A stretch of DNA of 64,000 bases from Pedobacter endophyticus (lineage in GTDB: Bacteria > Bacteroidota > Bacteroidia > Sphingobacteriales > Sphingobacteriaceae): positions 186,001 to 250,000 of the forward strand of contig NZ_CP064939.1 in the NCBI RefSeq assembly GCF_015679185.1, written 5' to 3'. The notes under the pieces are model-generated. The model was not told the origin of the DNA, made no database searches, and saw only the letters and a program-made list of their open reading frames with translations. Position numbers and translations under genes: made by a program. Positions 1 through 8,044 of this stretch are shown here, piece by piece. How positions within the stretch are numbered: the stretch's first letter is position 1; each line of letters begins with the position of its first letter.

Positions 1-1118
1 GAACTGCCTTGCGTGAGCGTTTGGTTAATTTTTTAACCAAGGCACAGGCAAAAGCAGGCTACGAGCAGGTTGTTACACCACACATTGGCCACAAGAACTT
101 ATATGTAACCTCGGGCCACTGGGAAAAATACGGTAAAGATTCGTTTCAGCCAATAAAAACCCCGCAAGAAGGAGAGGAGTTCTTCTTAAAACCAATGAAC
201 TGCCCGCACCATTGCGAAATCTATAAAACCAAACCACGTTCGTACAAAGATCTTCCCGTTCGGTTTGCAGAATTTGGAACCGTTTATCGTTACGAGCAGA
301 GCGGCGAGTTGCATGGGTTAACCCGTGTACGTGGCTTTACACAAGATGATGCACACTTGTTTTGTATGCCAGAACAGGTAAAAGACGAGTTTAAAAAGGT
401 AATCGATTTGGTGCTTTATGTATTTAAATCGTTGGGTTTTGAGAATTATACTGCACAAGTTTCGCTGAGAGATCCGGAGAATAAAGCAAAATACATTGGC
501 TCTGACGAAAATTGGAGACTGTCTGAAACTGCAATTATCGAAGCAGCGGCCGAAAAACGTTTGAACACCGTTGTAGAATATGGTGAGGCGGCTTTTTATG
601 GCCCTAAGCTTGATTTTATGGTTAAAGATGCTTTGGGTAGAAAATGGCAACTTGGTACCATTCAGGTTGATTATAACCTGCCCGAGCGCTTCGAACTCGA
701 ATATACAGGTAGCGATAACCAGAAGCACAGGCCGGTAATGATTCACCGTGCGCCATTTGGCTCGTTAGAAAGATTTATTGCTGTTTTGATCGAACATTGC
801 GCCGGAAACTTCCCACTGTGGTTAAGCCCTGAGCAATTTATCATTCTTCCTATCTCAGAAAAATATGAAGAATATGCAAAAAAAGTTTTAGATGAATTAA
901 ATAATTCCGATATTCGCGGGCTGATTGACTTTCGAGATGAGAAAATCGGACGTAAAATCCGGGATGCCGAAGTTAAAAAGATCCCATACATGCTCATTAT
1001 CGGCGATAAGGAGATGGCTGAAGGAAAAGTTTCAGTTCGTAAACATGGTGAGGGCGATTTAGGCGAGATGACGTTGACAGAATTCAACGATTTATTGAGA
1101 AAAGAAATAACAGTTTAA
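1..1118 (+). CDS. thrS: Threonyl-tRNA synthetase, 5' truncated by window edge
   Basis: This is the C-terminal part of threonyl-tRNA synthetase, which charges tRNA-Thr with threonine in the cytoplasm. The reading frame is open from base 3, so the gene starts outside the window; the TTG at 9 is not its start. About 370 of the roughly 640 residues usual for the family are present. Visible are NCPHHCEIY with a zinc-binding Cys, class II motif 2 in [19 protein letters not shown], motif 3 in [13 protein letters not shown], and the C-terminal anticodon-binding domain. infC starts 17 bases after the stop, so the classical thrS-infC-rpmI-rplT order holds and co-transcription is likely. The missing part should hold the TGS and editing domains. 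Confidence 0.97.
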   Translation, partial: TALRERLVNFLTKAQAKAGYEQVVTPHIGHKNLYVTSGHWEKYGKDSFQPIKTPQEGEEFFLKPMNCPHHCEIYKTKPRSYKDLPVRFAEFGTVYRYEQSGELHGLTRVRGFTQDDAHLFCMPEQVKDEFKKVIDLVLYVFKSLGFENYTAQVSLRDPENKAKYIGSDENWRLSETAIIEAAAEKRLNTVVEYGEAAFYGPKLDFMVKDALGRKWQLGTIQVDYNLPERFELEYTGSDNQKHRPVMIHRAPFGSLERFIAVLIEHCAGNFPLWLSPEQFIILPISEKYEEYAKKVLDELNNSDIRGLIDFRDEKIGRKIRDAEVKKIPYMLIIGDKEMAEGKVSVRKHGEGDLGEMTLTEFNDLLRKEITV

Positions 1119-1135
1119 ATTAAAATAACACAAAT

Positions 1136-1705
1136 TTGGCATTAGGAAGACCAGGATTTAACAGGGGGCCACGTCCACCTTTTAAGAAAAAAGAAGCAGA
1201 ACATAACATTAATCAGTACATTAAATCGCCTGAAGTGCGTTTGGCTGGCGATAATGTTGAACCGGGGATTTATCCTTTGGCAAAAGCTTTGGCACTTGCT
1301 GATGAACTGGAGTTGGATTTAGTCGAGATCTCTCCAAATGCCGTACCGCCGGTTTGTAGAATTATCGATTACAGCAAGTTCGTTTACGAACAAAAGAAAA
1401 AGCAAAAGGAAATTAAGGCCAATGCTAAGCAAACTGTAATCAAAGAGATTCGTTTCGGTCCTAATACCAACGACCACGATTTTCAATTTAAACTGAAGCA
1501 TGCCATAAGCTTTTTAGAAAACGGCGAGAAAGTTAGGGCTTATGTGCATTTTAAAGGTAGGGCAATTGTGTACAAAGAACAAGGCGAGATTTTATTATTA
1601 AAATTCGCTCAGGCTTTGGAAGATGTAGGAAAAGTAGAATTATTACCTAAGTTAGAAGGTAAGCGGATGTTCCTCACAGTTGCACCTAAAGTAGTAAAAA
1701 AATAA
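1136..1705 (+). CDS. infC: Translation initiation factor IF-3
   Basis: IF-3 binds the 30S subunit, prevents premature 50S joining and checks start codon and initiator tRNA. The 189-residue product has the N-terminal domain ([20 protein letters not shown]), a Lys-rich linker ([15 protein letters not shown]) and the C-terminal domain ([17 protein letters not shown]). The start is TTG at 1136: an in-frame TAA lies at 1121-1123, no ATG, GTG or ATT lies in frame between, and the next in-frame Met is near the C-terminus. A short basic N-terminal extension ([16 protein letters not shown]) precedes the IF-3 core. A non-AUG start is typical of infC, where IF-3 discriminates against its own message; that this happens here is inference. 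Confidence 0.97.
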   Translation: MALGRPGFNRGPRPPFKKKEAEHNINQYIKSPEVRLAGDNVEPGIYPLAKALALADELELDLVEISPNAVPPVCRIIDYSKFVYEQKKKQKEIKANAKQTVIKEIRFGPNTNDHDFQFKLKHAISFLENGEKVRAYVHFKGRAIVYKEQGEILLLKFAQALEDVGKVELLPKLEGKRMFLTVAPKVVKK

Positions 1706-1734
1706 AAATAGGTTTATAAATTAAAAAACAGGTT

Positions 1735-1935
1735 ATGCCAAAAATGAAAACCAATTCCAGTGCTAAAAAGCGTTTTTCGCTTACTGGAACAGGTAAAATC
1801 AAAAGAAACAAAGCATACAAAAGTCACATCTTAACTAAGATGAGTACTAAACGTAAACGTGCGCTTGGAAATGCAGGAATTGTAACAGATGCAGATTCAG
1901 GTAACGTTAAACGTATGCTTTGTATCGGAAAGTAA
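1735..1935 (+). CDS. rpmI: 50S ribosomal protein L35
   Basis: This is the small basic large-subunit protein L35, 66 residues, the usual family length. It begins [20 protein letters not shown], the expected L35 start, followed by the [16 protein letters not shown] region. It lies 29 bases after infC and 72 bases before rplT in the conserved operon order. The protein is complete, with an ATG start and no oddities. Confidence 0.97.
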   Translation: MPKMKTNSSAKKRFSLTGTGKIKRNKAYKSHILTKMSTKRKRALGNAGIVTDADSGNVKRMLCIGK

Positions 1936-2007
1936 TTTATTAATTCACCAGGTATCAGGCATTAAAGATCCTTAAACGGACGCCGCTTACCAAAAAACAA
2001 CAACAAC

Positions 2008-2352
2008 ATGCCACGTTCGGTAAACGCAGTAGCTTCGAGAAGAAGACGGAAAAAAGTCCTTAATATGGCCAAAGGCTATTGGGGCGCAAGAAGTAAAGTT
2101 TTTACAGTTGCTAAAAACACAGTAGAAAAAGGTTTGCAATATGCATACCGCGACCGTAAAGTTAAGAAAAGAGAATTCCGCGGATTATGGATCCAACGTA
2201 TTAATGCAGGTGCTCGTCAGCACGGTATTTCTTACTCTCAATTAATCGGTAAACTTGCTTCAAAAGAAATCGGTTTAAACCGTAAAGTATTGGCTGATTT
2301 AGCAATGAATCACCCAGAAGCTTTCAAAGCTGTAATTGATGCAGTAAAATAG
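2008..2352 (+). CDS. rplT: 50S ribosomal protein L20
   Basis: L20 binds 23S rRNA early in 50S assembly. The 114-residue protein starts [20 protein letters not shown] and contains [20 protein letters not shown] and the [14 protein letters not shown] region, all standard. It is the last gene of thrS-infC-rpmI-rplT and is followed by a strong intrinsic terminator. In several phyla L20 represses its own operon through an mRNA structure; the 72-base rpmI-rplT gap is the place to look here, but I recognised no defined leader motif in it. Confidence 0.97.
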   Translation: MPRSVNAVASRRRRKKVLNMAKGYWGARSKVFTVAKNTVEKGLQYAYRDRKVKKREFRGLWIQRINAGARQHGISYSQLIGKLASKEIGLNRKVLADLAMNHPEAFKAVIDAVK

Positions 2353-2382
2353 AAATTCTCGCTTTGGCGATAATAATATTAT

Positions 2383-2414
2383 AAAAAGGTCCCGATTCAT
2401 CGGGACCTTTTTTT
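2383..2414 (+). terminator. Intrinsic terminator after rplT
   Basis: An 8-bp GC-rich stem GGTCCCGA / TCGGGACC with loop TTCA is preceded by an A run and followed by seven T. It ends the thrS-infC-rpmI-rplT operon. Confidence 0.93.
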
Positions 2415-2520
2415 GTTTTTAATGCTTTTCAGTGAGGGCTTCAGTAAAGGAACGCTGTCATCCTGAGTTTTAATTTTTTTTTCTAAAAAATCAATATGGA
2501 TGACGTAAATTATTCTTGCC

Positions 2521-2620
2521 GTCATTCCCGCGAAGGCGGGAATCTTAATGCTGAGCTAAGGCTTCCGTTTTAGGATTCCCAATTAAATTGGGAATGACGA
2601 CCGTTCATGGTTGGCGTTAA
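2521..2620. repeat. Dispersed repeat family A (GTCATTCCCG...GGGAATGACG), copy 1
   Basis: The element starts GTCATTCCCGCGAAGGCGGG and ends CCCAATTAAATTGGGAATGAC, so the ends pair and each half also forms its own small hairpin. The body has AATGCTGAGCTAAGGCTTCC. A second copy at 55783-55888 matches in order and continues into the same flank (CCGTTCATGGTTGGCG against CCATTCGTAGTTGGCG). Confidence 0.8.
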
Positions 2621-2774
2621 TAGTTTTATTGCTTAAAATTAATTAGCTGTAATACAAGTATTTGCAAAATACGTCAATGGTAGTTTTAATTTGTTGCATA
2701 AAAATCAATATGATCAGATAGCTATCGGATCATATTGATTTAGCATCAATCACGAAGATATGTCTAAGAGGTGT

Positions 2775-2846
2775 CGTCATTTCGAGCGTAGCCGAGAAAT
2801 CTTTTATTTAAGGTTCAAAGATTTCTCCGCTTCGGTCGAAATGACG
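2775..2846. repeat. Dispersed repeat family B (GTCATTTCGAGC...TCGAAATGACG), copy 1
   Basis: This is an imperfect inverted repeat: CGTCATTTCGAGCGTAGCCG, then GAGAAATCTTT, pairs with AAAGATTTCTCCGCTTCGGT and CGAAATGACG. The right arm recurs at 35700-35731 with the same AAAGATTTCTCGGC core. Confidence 0.8.
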
Positions 2847-2969
2847 ATTTTTTTAACGTCAATGGTAGGCACGAAAGATCCCCAAGCGATGGATCCGATA
2901 GCTCATCGGATGCCAAACGCCAACAACCCACTGCCAAAGAGAGCGGGCGAGGGGCAATAAAAAATAAAA

Positions 2970-3019
2970 AGTCATTCGATGAATATCTGCAAAGCGCCTG
3001 GTTATTCATCGGATGACTA
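2970..3019. repeat. Hairpin repeat family E (AGTCATCCGATGAATA), copy 1
   Basis: The left arm AGTCATTCGATGAATA and the right arm TATTCATCGGATGACT form a 16-bp stem with one G-T pair and a 17-base loop. Copies at 18709-18755 and 27052-27098 share the arms but differ in the loop. Confidence 0.85.
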
Positions 3020-3069
3020 TTCCAAAATGATAAACCGTTTAATCGGTGGCTCATCTCAACAAACCAACG

Positions 3070-3399
3070 TTAGGCTTGATCATCGATAGTAGCATCGGGA
3101 GCATTTTTCTTAACAGATTCAATCCCATTGTCTCTTGAGGCCACACTTTCATACATTTGGCTCGTACCAATAATCTGTCCGTTGGTAGCTATTAAATTGA
3201 AATATGACTTATCATTGGTCGATACTTTTCTGTCAAACCGAGCATCATTCTGCGAATTTTTTCGAACTGATTCTACACCATTATCACAGTTGGTCCTTGT
3301 GGTATAACCTTGGCTAGTTAAAATTACCTGCCCATTTCCTGCTAATAAGTTAAACTGAAAATCGCCGTTTGTTCTTTTTGAGATTACAAATTTTCCCAT
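3070..3399 (-). CDS. DUF1508 (YegP-like) domain protein
   Basis: This is a 109-residue cytoplasmic protein made of two tandem copies of the short YegP/DUF1508 unit. The first copy is about residues 2-50 (KFVISKRTNGDFQFNLLAGNG, QVILTSQGYTT, NGVESVRKN) and the second about 55-103 (FDRKVSTNDKSYFNLIATNG, QIIGTSQMYES, NGIESVKKNA). The family is widespread and small; its biochemical role is not established and I do not assign one. The gene stands alone on the minus strand between two repeat-rich intergenic stretches. Confidence 0.88.
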   Translation of the reverse strand: MGKFVISKRTNGDFQFNLLAGNGQVILTSQGYTTRTNCDNGVESVRKNSQNDARFDRKVSTNDKSYFNLIATNGQIIGTSQMYESVASRDNGIESVKKNAPDATIDDQA

Positions 3400-3560
3400 C
3401 TTACTTTGTTTTTATAGGTTTAAAAATTAATTAAGTTGGGGATGATTCTTCTAAATTTATCATTATTAGGTTGGAAATCAAAATATTGCGGGTGATTTTA
3501 GTCTAGCGTCAAGTTTATTCCAAAGGCAGGAAGTTGAAGAAAATGAGACTTGAAGGCAGT

Positions 3561-3650
3561 CGTCATTGCGCCAAAGGGGCTACTCTGTAGCGAGGTACAG
3601 CTTGTCCTGATTTCTCGGGAAAGCAAGTAGCCCCTTCGGGGCAAAGACGG
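3561..3650. repeat. Dispersed repeat family C (GCCCCAAAGGGGCTAC), copy 1
   Basis: CGTCATTGCGCCAAAGGGGC and CTACTCTGTAGCGAGGTACAG form the left part; GTAGCCCCTTCGGGGCAAAG and ACGG close the element. The left half recurs at 31331-31380 as CGTCATTGCCCCAAAGGGGC, and the tail GCAAAGACGGAATAA recurs near 35872. The rest of the 3400-3812 gap holds only the rpsO promoter and leader. Confidence 0.75.
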
Positions 3651-3715
3651 AATAAGAAGGCCGACTTTATTAACGCATGCATGGAGCGTGTGACTAAATT
3701 AAAAAATCAGCCTCC

Positions 3716-3746
3716 TTGCTTTTAATCAAAAATAGAATTATCTTTG
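3716..3746 (+). promoter_or_regulatory. rpsO promoter, Bacteroidota type
   Basis: TTG at 3716-3718, a 20-base spacer and a perfect TAnnTTTG -7 box (TATCTTTG, 3739-3746) match the Bacteroidota sigma-A promoter. Transcription would start near 3752. This places the upstream in-frame TTG at 3744 inside the promoter and supports the ATG at 3813 as the rpsO start. Confidence 0.7.
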
Positions 3747-3812
3747 CGCAATTCTAAAGGAATCTCTTTGGAACAATTAATTAATTTTTATCGCTTTAAT
3801 ATTATTCAAGAA

Positions 3813-4097
3813 ATGTATTTAAGTTCAGAAAAGAAAGCCGAAATCTTCAAAAAACACGGCGAAGTAGAAACCAACACGGGTTCTGCAGAAGGTCAAGTAG
3901 CGTTGTTTACATACCGTATTGCGCACTTAACAGAACACTTAAAGAAAAATCGTAAAGATTTCTCTACTCAGTTGTCACTTCAAAAATTGGTAGGTAAACG
4001 CCGCGGTATTTTGGCTTATCTATACAAAAAAGATATTGAGCGCTATCGTGCTATCATCAAAGCTTTAGAGCTTCGTGATATCATTAAACAAAAATAA
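3813..4097 (+). CDS. rpsO: 30S ribosomal protein S15
   Basis: S15 is a primary 16S rRNA-binding protein of the 30S platform. Counting from the ATG at 3813 gives 94 residues, a few more than the usual 88-90. The conserved HGEVETNTGSAEGQVALFTY and the KKNRKDFSTQLSLQKLVGKR, GILAYLYKKD regions are present. An upstream in-frame TTG at 3744 would overlap the -7 promoter box, so it is rejected. A terminator follows, then pnp; rpsO-pnp adjacency is common in bacteria. Confidence 0.95.
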   Translation: MYLSSEKKAEIFKKHGEVETNTGSAEGQVALFTYRIAHLTEHLKKNRKDFSTQLSLQKLVGKRRGILAYLYKKDIERYRAIIKALELRDIIKQK

Positions 4098-4115
4098 GCG
4101 AATTTTATCAGCAAG

Positions 4116-4142
4116 AGCCATTCTTCAGGGAATGGCTTTTTA
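4116..4142 (+). terminator. Intrinsic terminator after rpsO
   Basis: The stem AGCCATTC / GAATGGCT with loop TTCAGG is followed by a T run. It separates rpsO from pnp, which has its own candidate promoter. Confidence 0.85.
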
Positions 4143-4168
4143 ATTTCCTGTTAAATATTTTAACGGGA

Positions 4169-4203
4169 TTTGTTATAGATAGGGTTTTTTAATCTTATCT
4201 TCG
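4169..4203 (+). promoter_or_regulatory. Candidate pnp promoter
   Basis: TTTG at 4169-4172 and TATCTTCG at 4196-4203 (one mismatch to TAnnTTTG) are separated by 23 bases, at the long end of the accepted range. The position just after the rpsO terminator fits a promoter for pnp. Confidence 0.45.
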
Positions 4204-4232
4204 TTTGCAAAAACAAAAATTATATAAACAAC

Positions 4233-4258
4233 GATGTGTAGAAAGAGGAAAACACATC
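4233..4258 (+). promoter_or_regulatory. Hairpin in the pnp leader
   Basis: GATGTGT (4233-4239) pairs with ACACATC (4252-4258) around a purine-rich 12-base loop, 15 bases before the pnp ATG. In enterobacteria pnp is autoregulated through a leader hairpin cut by RNase III; whether this smaller hairpin has a similar role is only a suggestion. Confidence 0.45.
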
Positions 4259-4272
4259 ATAATTCTAATTAA

Positions 4273-6408
4273 ATGAATGTAATAAAAAAATCGTTCGATT
4301 TGGGCGATGGCAGAACTGTAGAAATTGAAACTGGCAAATTAGCTAAGCAGGCAGATGGTTCGGTAGTGGTGAAAATGGGCGATACGATGTTGTTGGCAAC
4401 TGTAGTATCAACTGTTGGTGCTAAGCCAGGCACCGATTTTTTACCTTTATCAGTTGATTATCAAGAAAAATATGCGGCTACAGGCCGTATTCCCGGAGGC
4501 TTTTTACGTCGCGAGGCAAGATTATCAGATTACGAGGTTTTAATCTCTCGTTTGGTAGATAGAGCTTTACGTCCAATGTTTCCGAGCGATTATCACTCTG
4601 ATACTCAGGTGATGATTTCGTTAATTTCTGCCGATAAAAATATAATGCCAGATTGTTTGGCAGGTTTAGCTGCTTCGGCGGCATTGTCTGTTTCAGACAT
4701 TCCTTTCAATGGTCCTATTTCTGAAGTACGCGTTGCAAAAATCGATGGTAAACTGGTAATCAATCCTTATGCTAGCGATTTAGAGCGTGCAACTTTAGAA
4801 TTCATGGTTGCTGGTTCGGCAAGCGATATTGGCATGGTTGAGGGTGAGTGCGATGAGATTCAGGAAGACGAAATGGTTGAAGCTTTAAAATTTGCACACG
4901 ATGCCATTAAAGTTCAATGCGCCATTCAGGTTGAACTGACTGAGGCTACAGGCAAAACCGTAAAACGCGAATATAGCCATGAAGACCATGATGCTGATTT
5001 AAAAGCTAAGGTTTATGCTGATACTTACGATAAAGTATATGCAATAGCAAAATCTGGCTTAAATAAAGATGAGCGTAAAGAAGGCTTCACTGCCATCATC
5101 AATGAGTTTTTCGAGGCAATGCCAGAAGATACAGAAGATTTAACCAAGGCAATGGCCAAACATTATTACCATGATGTTCAGTACGATGCCATCAGAAACT
5201 TGTTGTTAGATGAAGGCATCCGTTTAGATGGCCGTAAAACTACTGAAATTCGTCCGATTTGGAGCGAAGTAGGTTATTTGCCGGCAGCACATGGTTCAGC
5301 TGTATTTACGCGTGGCGAAACTCAATCGTTAACATCAGTTACTTTAGGTAGTAAAGATGATGAGCAAATGATTGACGGTGCTTTCTTTAACGGCTACCAA
5401 AAATTCTTGTTGCACTATAATTTCCCGGGTTTTTCAACTGGTGAAGTAAGACCAAACAGAGGCGCTGGCCGTCGCGAAATTGGGCATGGTGCATTGGCGC
5501 AACGCTCATTGAAAAAAGTATTGCCACAAGGTGAGGCAAATCCTTATACCATCCGTATTGTTTCTGATATTTTAGAATCGAACGGTTCATCATCAATGGC
5601 AACTGTTTGTGCTGGTACTTTAGCATTAATGGATGCTGGTATTAAAATCAAATCGCCAGTTTCTGGTATCGCAATGGGCTTAATTACCGATGAAAAAACT
5701 GGTAAATACGCCATCCTTTCGGATATTTTAGGTGATGAAGATCACCTGGGCGATATGGACTTTAAAGTTACTGGTACTGAAAATGGTATCGTTGCCTGTC
5801 AAATGGACTTAAAAATTAATGGTTTATCATATGAAGTTTTAACAAAAGCTTTGTTACAGGCAAAAGAAGGTCGCTTACACATCTTAAACGAGATGAAAAA
5901 GACCATCAGCCAGCCAAATGAAGATTATAAGCCACATGCTCCACGTATTGTTTCTTTAACTATCGATAAAGAATTTATCGGTGCGATTATCGGCCCCGGA
6001 GGTAAAATTATTCAAGAAATGCAACGCGAAACTGGTGCTTCGATCTCTATTGAGGAAGTTGAAGGTAAAGGAATCGTTGAGGTGTTTGCAGATAATAAAG
6101 CTGCAATTGATGCCGCTGTAACCCGTATACGTAACATCGTTGCTAAGCCAGAAATTGGCGAGGTTTACCAGGGTAAAGTAAAATCAATTATGCCATTTGG
6201 TGCATTTGTTGAAGTGATGCCTGGTAAAGATGGTTTGTTGCACATCTCTGAAATTTCATGGGAACGTTTAGAAACCATGGATGGCGTGTTAAAAGAAGGC
6301 GATAAGATCGAGGTTAAATTGTTAGACATCGATAAACAAGGTAAAATGAAGCTTTCTAGAAAAGTTTTATTGCCAAGACCTGAAAAACCGGCAGCACCTA
6401 AAGCGTAA
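4273..6408 (+). CDS. pnp: Polyribonucleotide nucleotidyltransferase (PNPase)
   Basis: PNPase degrades RNA 3' to 5' by phosphorolysis and can run in reverse to add tails; it acts in the cytoplasm, often with RNase E-type partners. The 711-residue protein has the full order: first RNase PH-like domain (about 5-225), helical linker, second RNase PH-like domain (about 310-545), KH domain (about 553-612, with [20 protein letters not shown]) and S1 domain (about 620-690, with [18 protein letters not shown]). It is complete with normal length. The gene starts at ATG after its own leader and ends at a strong terminator. Confidence 0.98.
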   Translation: MNVIKKSFDLGDGRTVEIETGKLAKQADGSVVVKMGDTMLLATVVSTVGAKPGTDFLPLSVDYQEKYAATGRIPGGFLRREARLSDYEVLISRLVDRALRPMFPSDYHSDTQVMISLISADKNIMPDCLAGLAASAALSVSDIPFNGPISEVRVAKIDGKLVINPYASDLERATLEFMVAGSASDIGMVEGECDEIQEDEMVEALKFAHDAIKVQCAIQVELTEATGKTVKREYSHEDHDADLKAKVYADTYDKVYAIAKSGLNKDERKEGFTAIINEFFEAMPEDTEDLTKAMAKHYYHDVQYDAIRNLLLDEGIRLDGRKTTEIRPIWSEVGYLPAAHGSAVFTRGETQSLTSVTLGSKDDEQMIDGAFFNGYQKFLLHYNFPGFSTGEVRPNRGAGRREIGHGALAQRSLKKVLPQGEANPYTIRIVSDILESNGSSSMATVCAGTLALMDAGIKIKSPVSGIAMGLITDEKTGKYAILSDILGDEDHLGDMDFKVTGTENGIVACQMDLKINGLSYEVLTKALLQAKEGRLHILNEMKKTISQPNEDYKPHAPRIVSLTIDKEFIGAIIGPGGKIIQEMQRETGASISIEEVEGKGIVEVFADNKAAIDAAVTRIRNIVAKPEIGEVYQGKVKSIMPFGAFVEVMPGKDGLLHISEISWERLETMDGVLKEGDKIEVKLLDIDKQGKMKLSRKVLLPRPEKPAAPKA

Positions 6409-6474
6409 AAAAGTCCGAAGTCGTGCCAGAGGCGTCCCTTTGGTACAAGTCCGCAGTCGGAAAATAAAAAGTTT

Positions 6475-6507
6475 GCCCTTTCAGTTTTAAACTGGAAGGG
6501 CTTTTTT
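6475..6507 (+). terminator. Intrinsic terminator after pnp
   Basis: GCCCTTTCAGT and ACTGGAAGGGC form a stem with one mismatch around TTTAA, followed by six T. Just upstream, 6411-6462 holds a degenerate copy of the AAGTCCGAAGTC repeat that is expanded at 15673-15896. Confidence 0.88.
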
Positions 6508-6574
6508 ACTTTAAAACGAACTTCAATCTTTCGAACTAAAAACTTTCAGACTTCTTTTGTAACTTGCAATTACA

Positions 6575-6757
6575 ATGAAAAAGGACAAACATCTTTTAGA
6601 AAACTCCGCTGCCGACTATCATAAAGCAGAGGAAGATTTACTAAAAAGGGCCTTATCAACTTCATACACAGATCGTTTTCACGCTATGACCAGGTTGATG
6701 AAATTAAATATTATTTTAAAATCAGCAAAAGTTGTCCATAAAAAAATAGATAAGTAA
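6575..6757 (+). CDS. Small hypothetical protein coupled to a nucleotidyltransferase
   Basis: This 60-residue, charged, predicted mostly helical protein has no signal peptide or membrane segment, and I recognise no family. Its C-terminal half (RFHAMTRLMKLNIILKSAKV) looks like a helical binding segment. The stop codon overlaps the ATG of the next gene (TAATG), so the two are translationally coupled. That arrangement, with a small partner in front of a minimal nucleotidyltransferase, resembles toxin-antitoxin pairs, but neither role is shown by sequence alone. The ATG start is the first in the frame and lies 68 bases after the pnp terminator. Confidence 0.7.
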   Translation: MKKDKHLLENSAADYHKAEEDLLKRALSTSYTDRFHAMTRLMKLNIILKSAKVVHKKIDK

Positions 6758-7233
6758 TGGATGTTTTTGACGATGACATACTAAAGTTGTGGCGGTCGCT
6801 TTTAAAAAGCGATGTTAGTTTTATCATGATTGGCGGAGTGGCAACCAATTTGCACGGATTTCATAGAACTACTGAGGATATTGATATTTGGATAAAAGAC
6901 AGTCTCGAAAATAGAAAAAATTTGAGGAATGCTTTTAAAGATTATGGCTTAGGCGATTTTGAAGCATTGGAGACTACTCAATTCATTCCAGGTTGGACAG
7001 ATTTCTATCTTGAAAACAGTTTGCGAATGGATATTATGACATCAGTGAAGGGATTGGAGGAATTTGGCTTTGATAAGTGCTTAGCGTATGCTTCCATTGC
7101 AACTATTTATGAACTGGAAATTCCATTTTTACATATTAATCAGTTAATAGAATCGAAAAAGGCAGCCAATCGTCCGAAAGATCAAATAGACATAATTGAA
7201 TTGGAAAATATCAAGAGACTAAGAGATAAATAA
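6757..7233 (+). CDS. Nucleotidyltransferase-fold protein (DUF6036-like)
   Basis: This 158-residue protein has a minimal nucleotidyltransferase signature: GG at residues 26-27 in SFIMIGGVATNLHGF, then T-E-D-I-D at 39-43 giving the two metal-binding Asp, and a later Asp in RMDIMTS near 93. It resembles the orphan NTases (DUF6036, MNT-like) found beside small partners. Such proteins transfer a nucleotide to a protein or RNA; the substrate here is unknown. It overlaps the 60-residue gene by one base, and rpe follows with no gap, so it sits in an operon with a housekeeping gene. It may be an antitoxin-like NTase, a toxin, or an unrelated modifier. Confidence 0.8.
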   Translation: MDVFDDDILKLWRSLLKSDVSFIMIGGVATNLHGFHRTTEDIDIWIKDSLENRKNLRNAFKDYGLGDFEALETTQFIPGWTDFYLENSLRMDIMTSVKGLEEFGFDKCLAYASIATIYELEIPFLHINQLIESKKAANRPKDQIDIIELENIKRLRDK

Positions 7234-7905
7234 ATGAAATACATCATAGCCCCATCCATACTTTCTGCTGATTTCGGCAACTTACAACGCGATATTGAAA
7301 TGATCAATAAGAGTGAGGCCGATTGGTTTCATGTTGATGTGATGGATGGTGTTTTTGTGCCCAATATTTCTTTCGGCTTTCCGATAATGGCGGCCGTTAA
7401 AAAGCATGCAGCTAAGCCATTAGATGTTCACCTGATGATTGTTGAACCGGATAAATTTATCGGCGACTTTGCTAAAGCAGGTGCGGACCGAATTACCGTT
7501 CATTATGAGGCTTGCACGCACTTGCATAGAACGGTACAGCTCATTAAGGCTTCGGGGTGTAAGGCCGGGGTTGCCTTAAATCCGCATACGCCCGTTTCGT
7601 TGTTAGCTGATATTATAGGCGATTTAGATCTGGTGTTGATTATGTCGGTAAACCCGGGCTTTGGCGGACAGCAATTTATCCAGAATACTTACAAGAAGAT
7701 CCGCGAGTTGAAGCATTTGATAACCGGAGTAAATGAAAATCTGGTTATAGAAGTTGATGGTGGCGTAGGTGTAGAAAATATCGGCAATTTGGTATCGGCA
7801 GGGGCCAATGCCTTTGTATCAGGAAGTGCAATTTTTGCAACAAACAGCCCGACAGAAACGATAGCCAAGATGAAGGAATTAACAGGCAAGAGGTTAACTG
7901 TTTAG
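7234..7905 (+). CDS. rpe: Ribulose-phosphate 3-epimerase
   Basis: The enzyme interconverts ribulose-5-phosphate and xylulose-5-phosphate in the pentose phosphate pathway. The 223 residues form a complete TIM barrel of normal length. Landmarks are IAPSILSADFGNL at the N-terminus, WFHVDVMDGVFVPN with catalytic and metal Asp/His, DVHLMI, MSVNPGFGGQ and EVDGGV, all family signatures. The ATG follows directly on the stop codon of the upstream nucleotidyltransferase-like gene. Confidence 0.97.
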   Translation: MKYIIAPSILSADFGNLQRDIEMINKSEADWFHVDVMDGVFVPNISFGFPIMAAVKKHAAKPLDVHLMIVEPDKFIGDFAKAGADRITVHYEACTHLHRTVQLIKASGCKAGVALNPHTPVSLLADIIGDLDLVLIMSVNPGFGGQQFIQNTYKKIRELKHLITGVNENLVIEVDGGVGVENIGNLVSAGANAFVSGSAIFATNSPTETIAKMKELTGKRLTV

Positions 7906-7950
7906 TCCGATGAATTGTTTAATTGCTTAGTTTGTTAAACTGAAGATTTC

Positions 7951-8043
7951 GTTAACTGAAATTATTAACTGTCAACTGAAATTGCTAACTGTCAACTGAA
8001 ATTGCTAACTGCCAACTGCTAATTGCCAACTGCCAACTGCTAA
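7951..8043 (+). repeat. 20-bp tandem repeat forming the leader of the TonB receptor gene
   Basis: The 20-base unit GTCAACTGAAATTGCTAACT recurs with exact period 20 at 7951, 7971 and 7991 (the first copy reads GTTAACTGAAATTATTAACT), then decays into GCCAACTGCTAATTGCCAAC-type units up to the base before the ATG region. The leader next to the start codon is therefore almost wholly repeat. Confidence 0.9.
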
Positions 8044-8044
8044 A

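Larger units (their letters stand above)
2415..3069. other. 655-bp gene-free stretch filled with dispersed repeats
   Basis: No credible gene lies between the rplT terminator and the DUF1508 gene. The stretch holds at least three hairpin-type repeats (listed separately) plus a half copy of the GTCATCCTGAG type near 2456 and fragments such as GTCAATGGTAGGCACGAAAG near 2858 that recur near 55950. Short open frames here lie inside the repeats and are not genes. Confidence 0.75.

Noticed and set aside
1936..2007. L20 autoregulatory leader in the rpmI-rplT gap
   Set aside because: The gap has no structure I could match to a known L20 leader; it is short and only weakly paired.
2760..3054. Short open frames on both strands in the rplT-DUF1508 gap
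   Set aside because: They fall inside hairpin repeats B and E, have no recognisable domain, and change frame between repeat copies.
3744..3812. N-terminal extension of rpsO from an upstream in-frame TTG
   Set aside because: The codon lies inside the TATCTTTG promoter box, and the added residues have no S15 similarity.
7951..8043. CRISPR or attachment site at the 20-bp tandem repeat
   Set aside because: Direct head-to-tail units without spacers and without integrase or cas genes.
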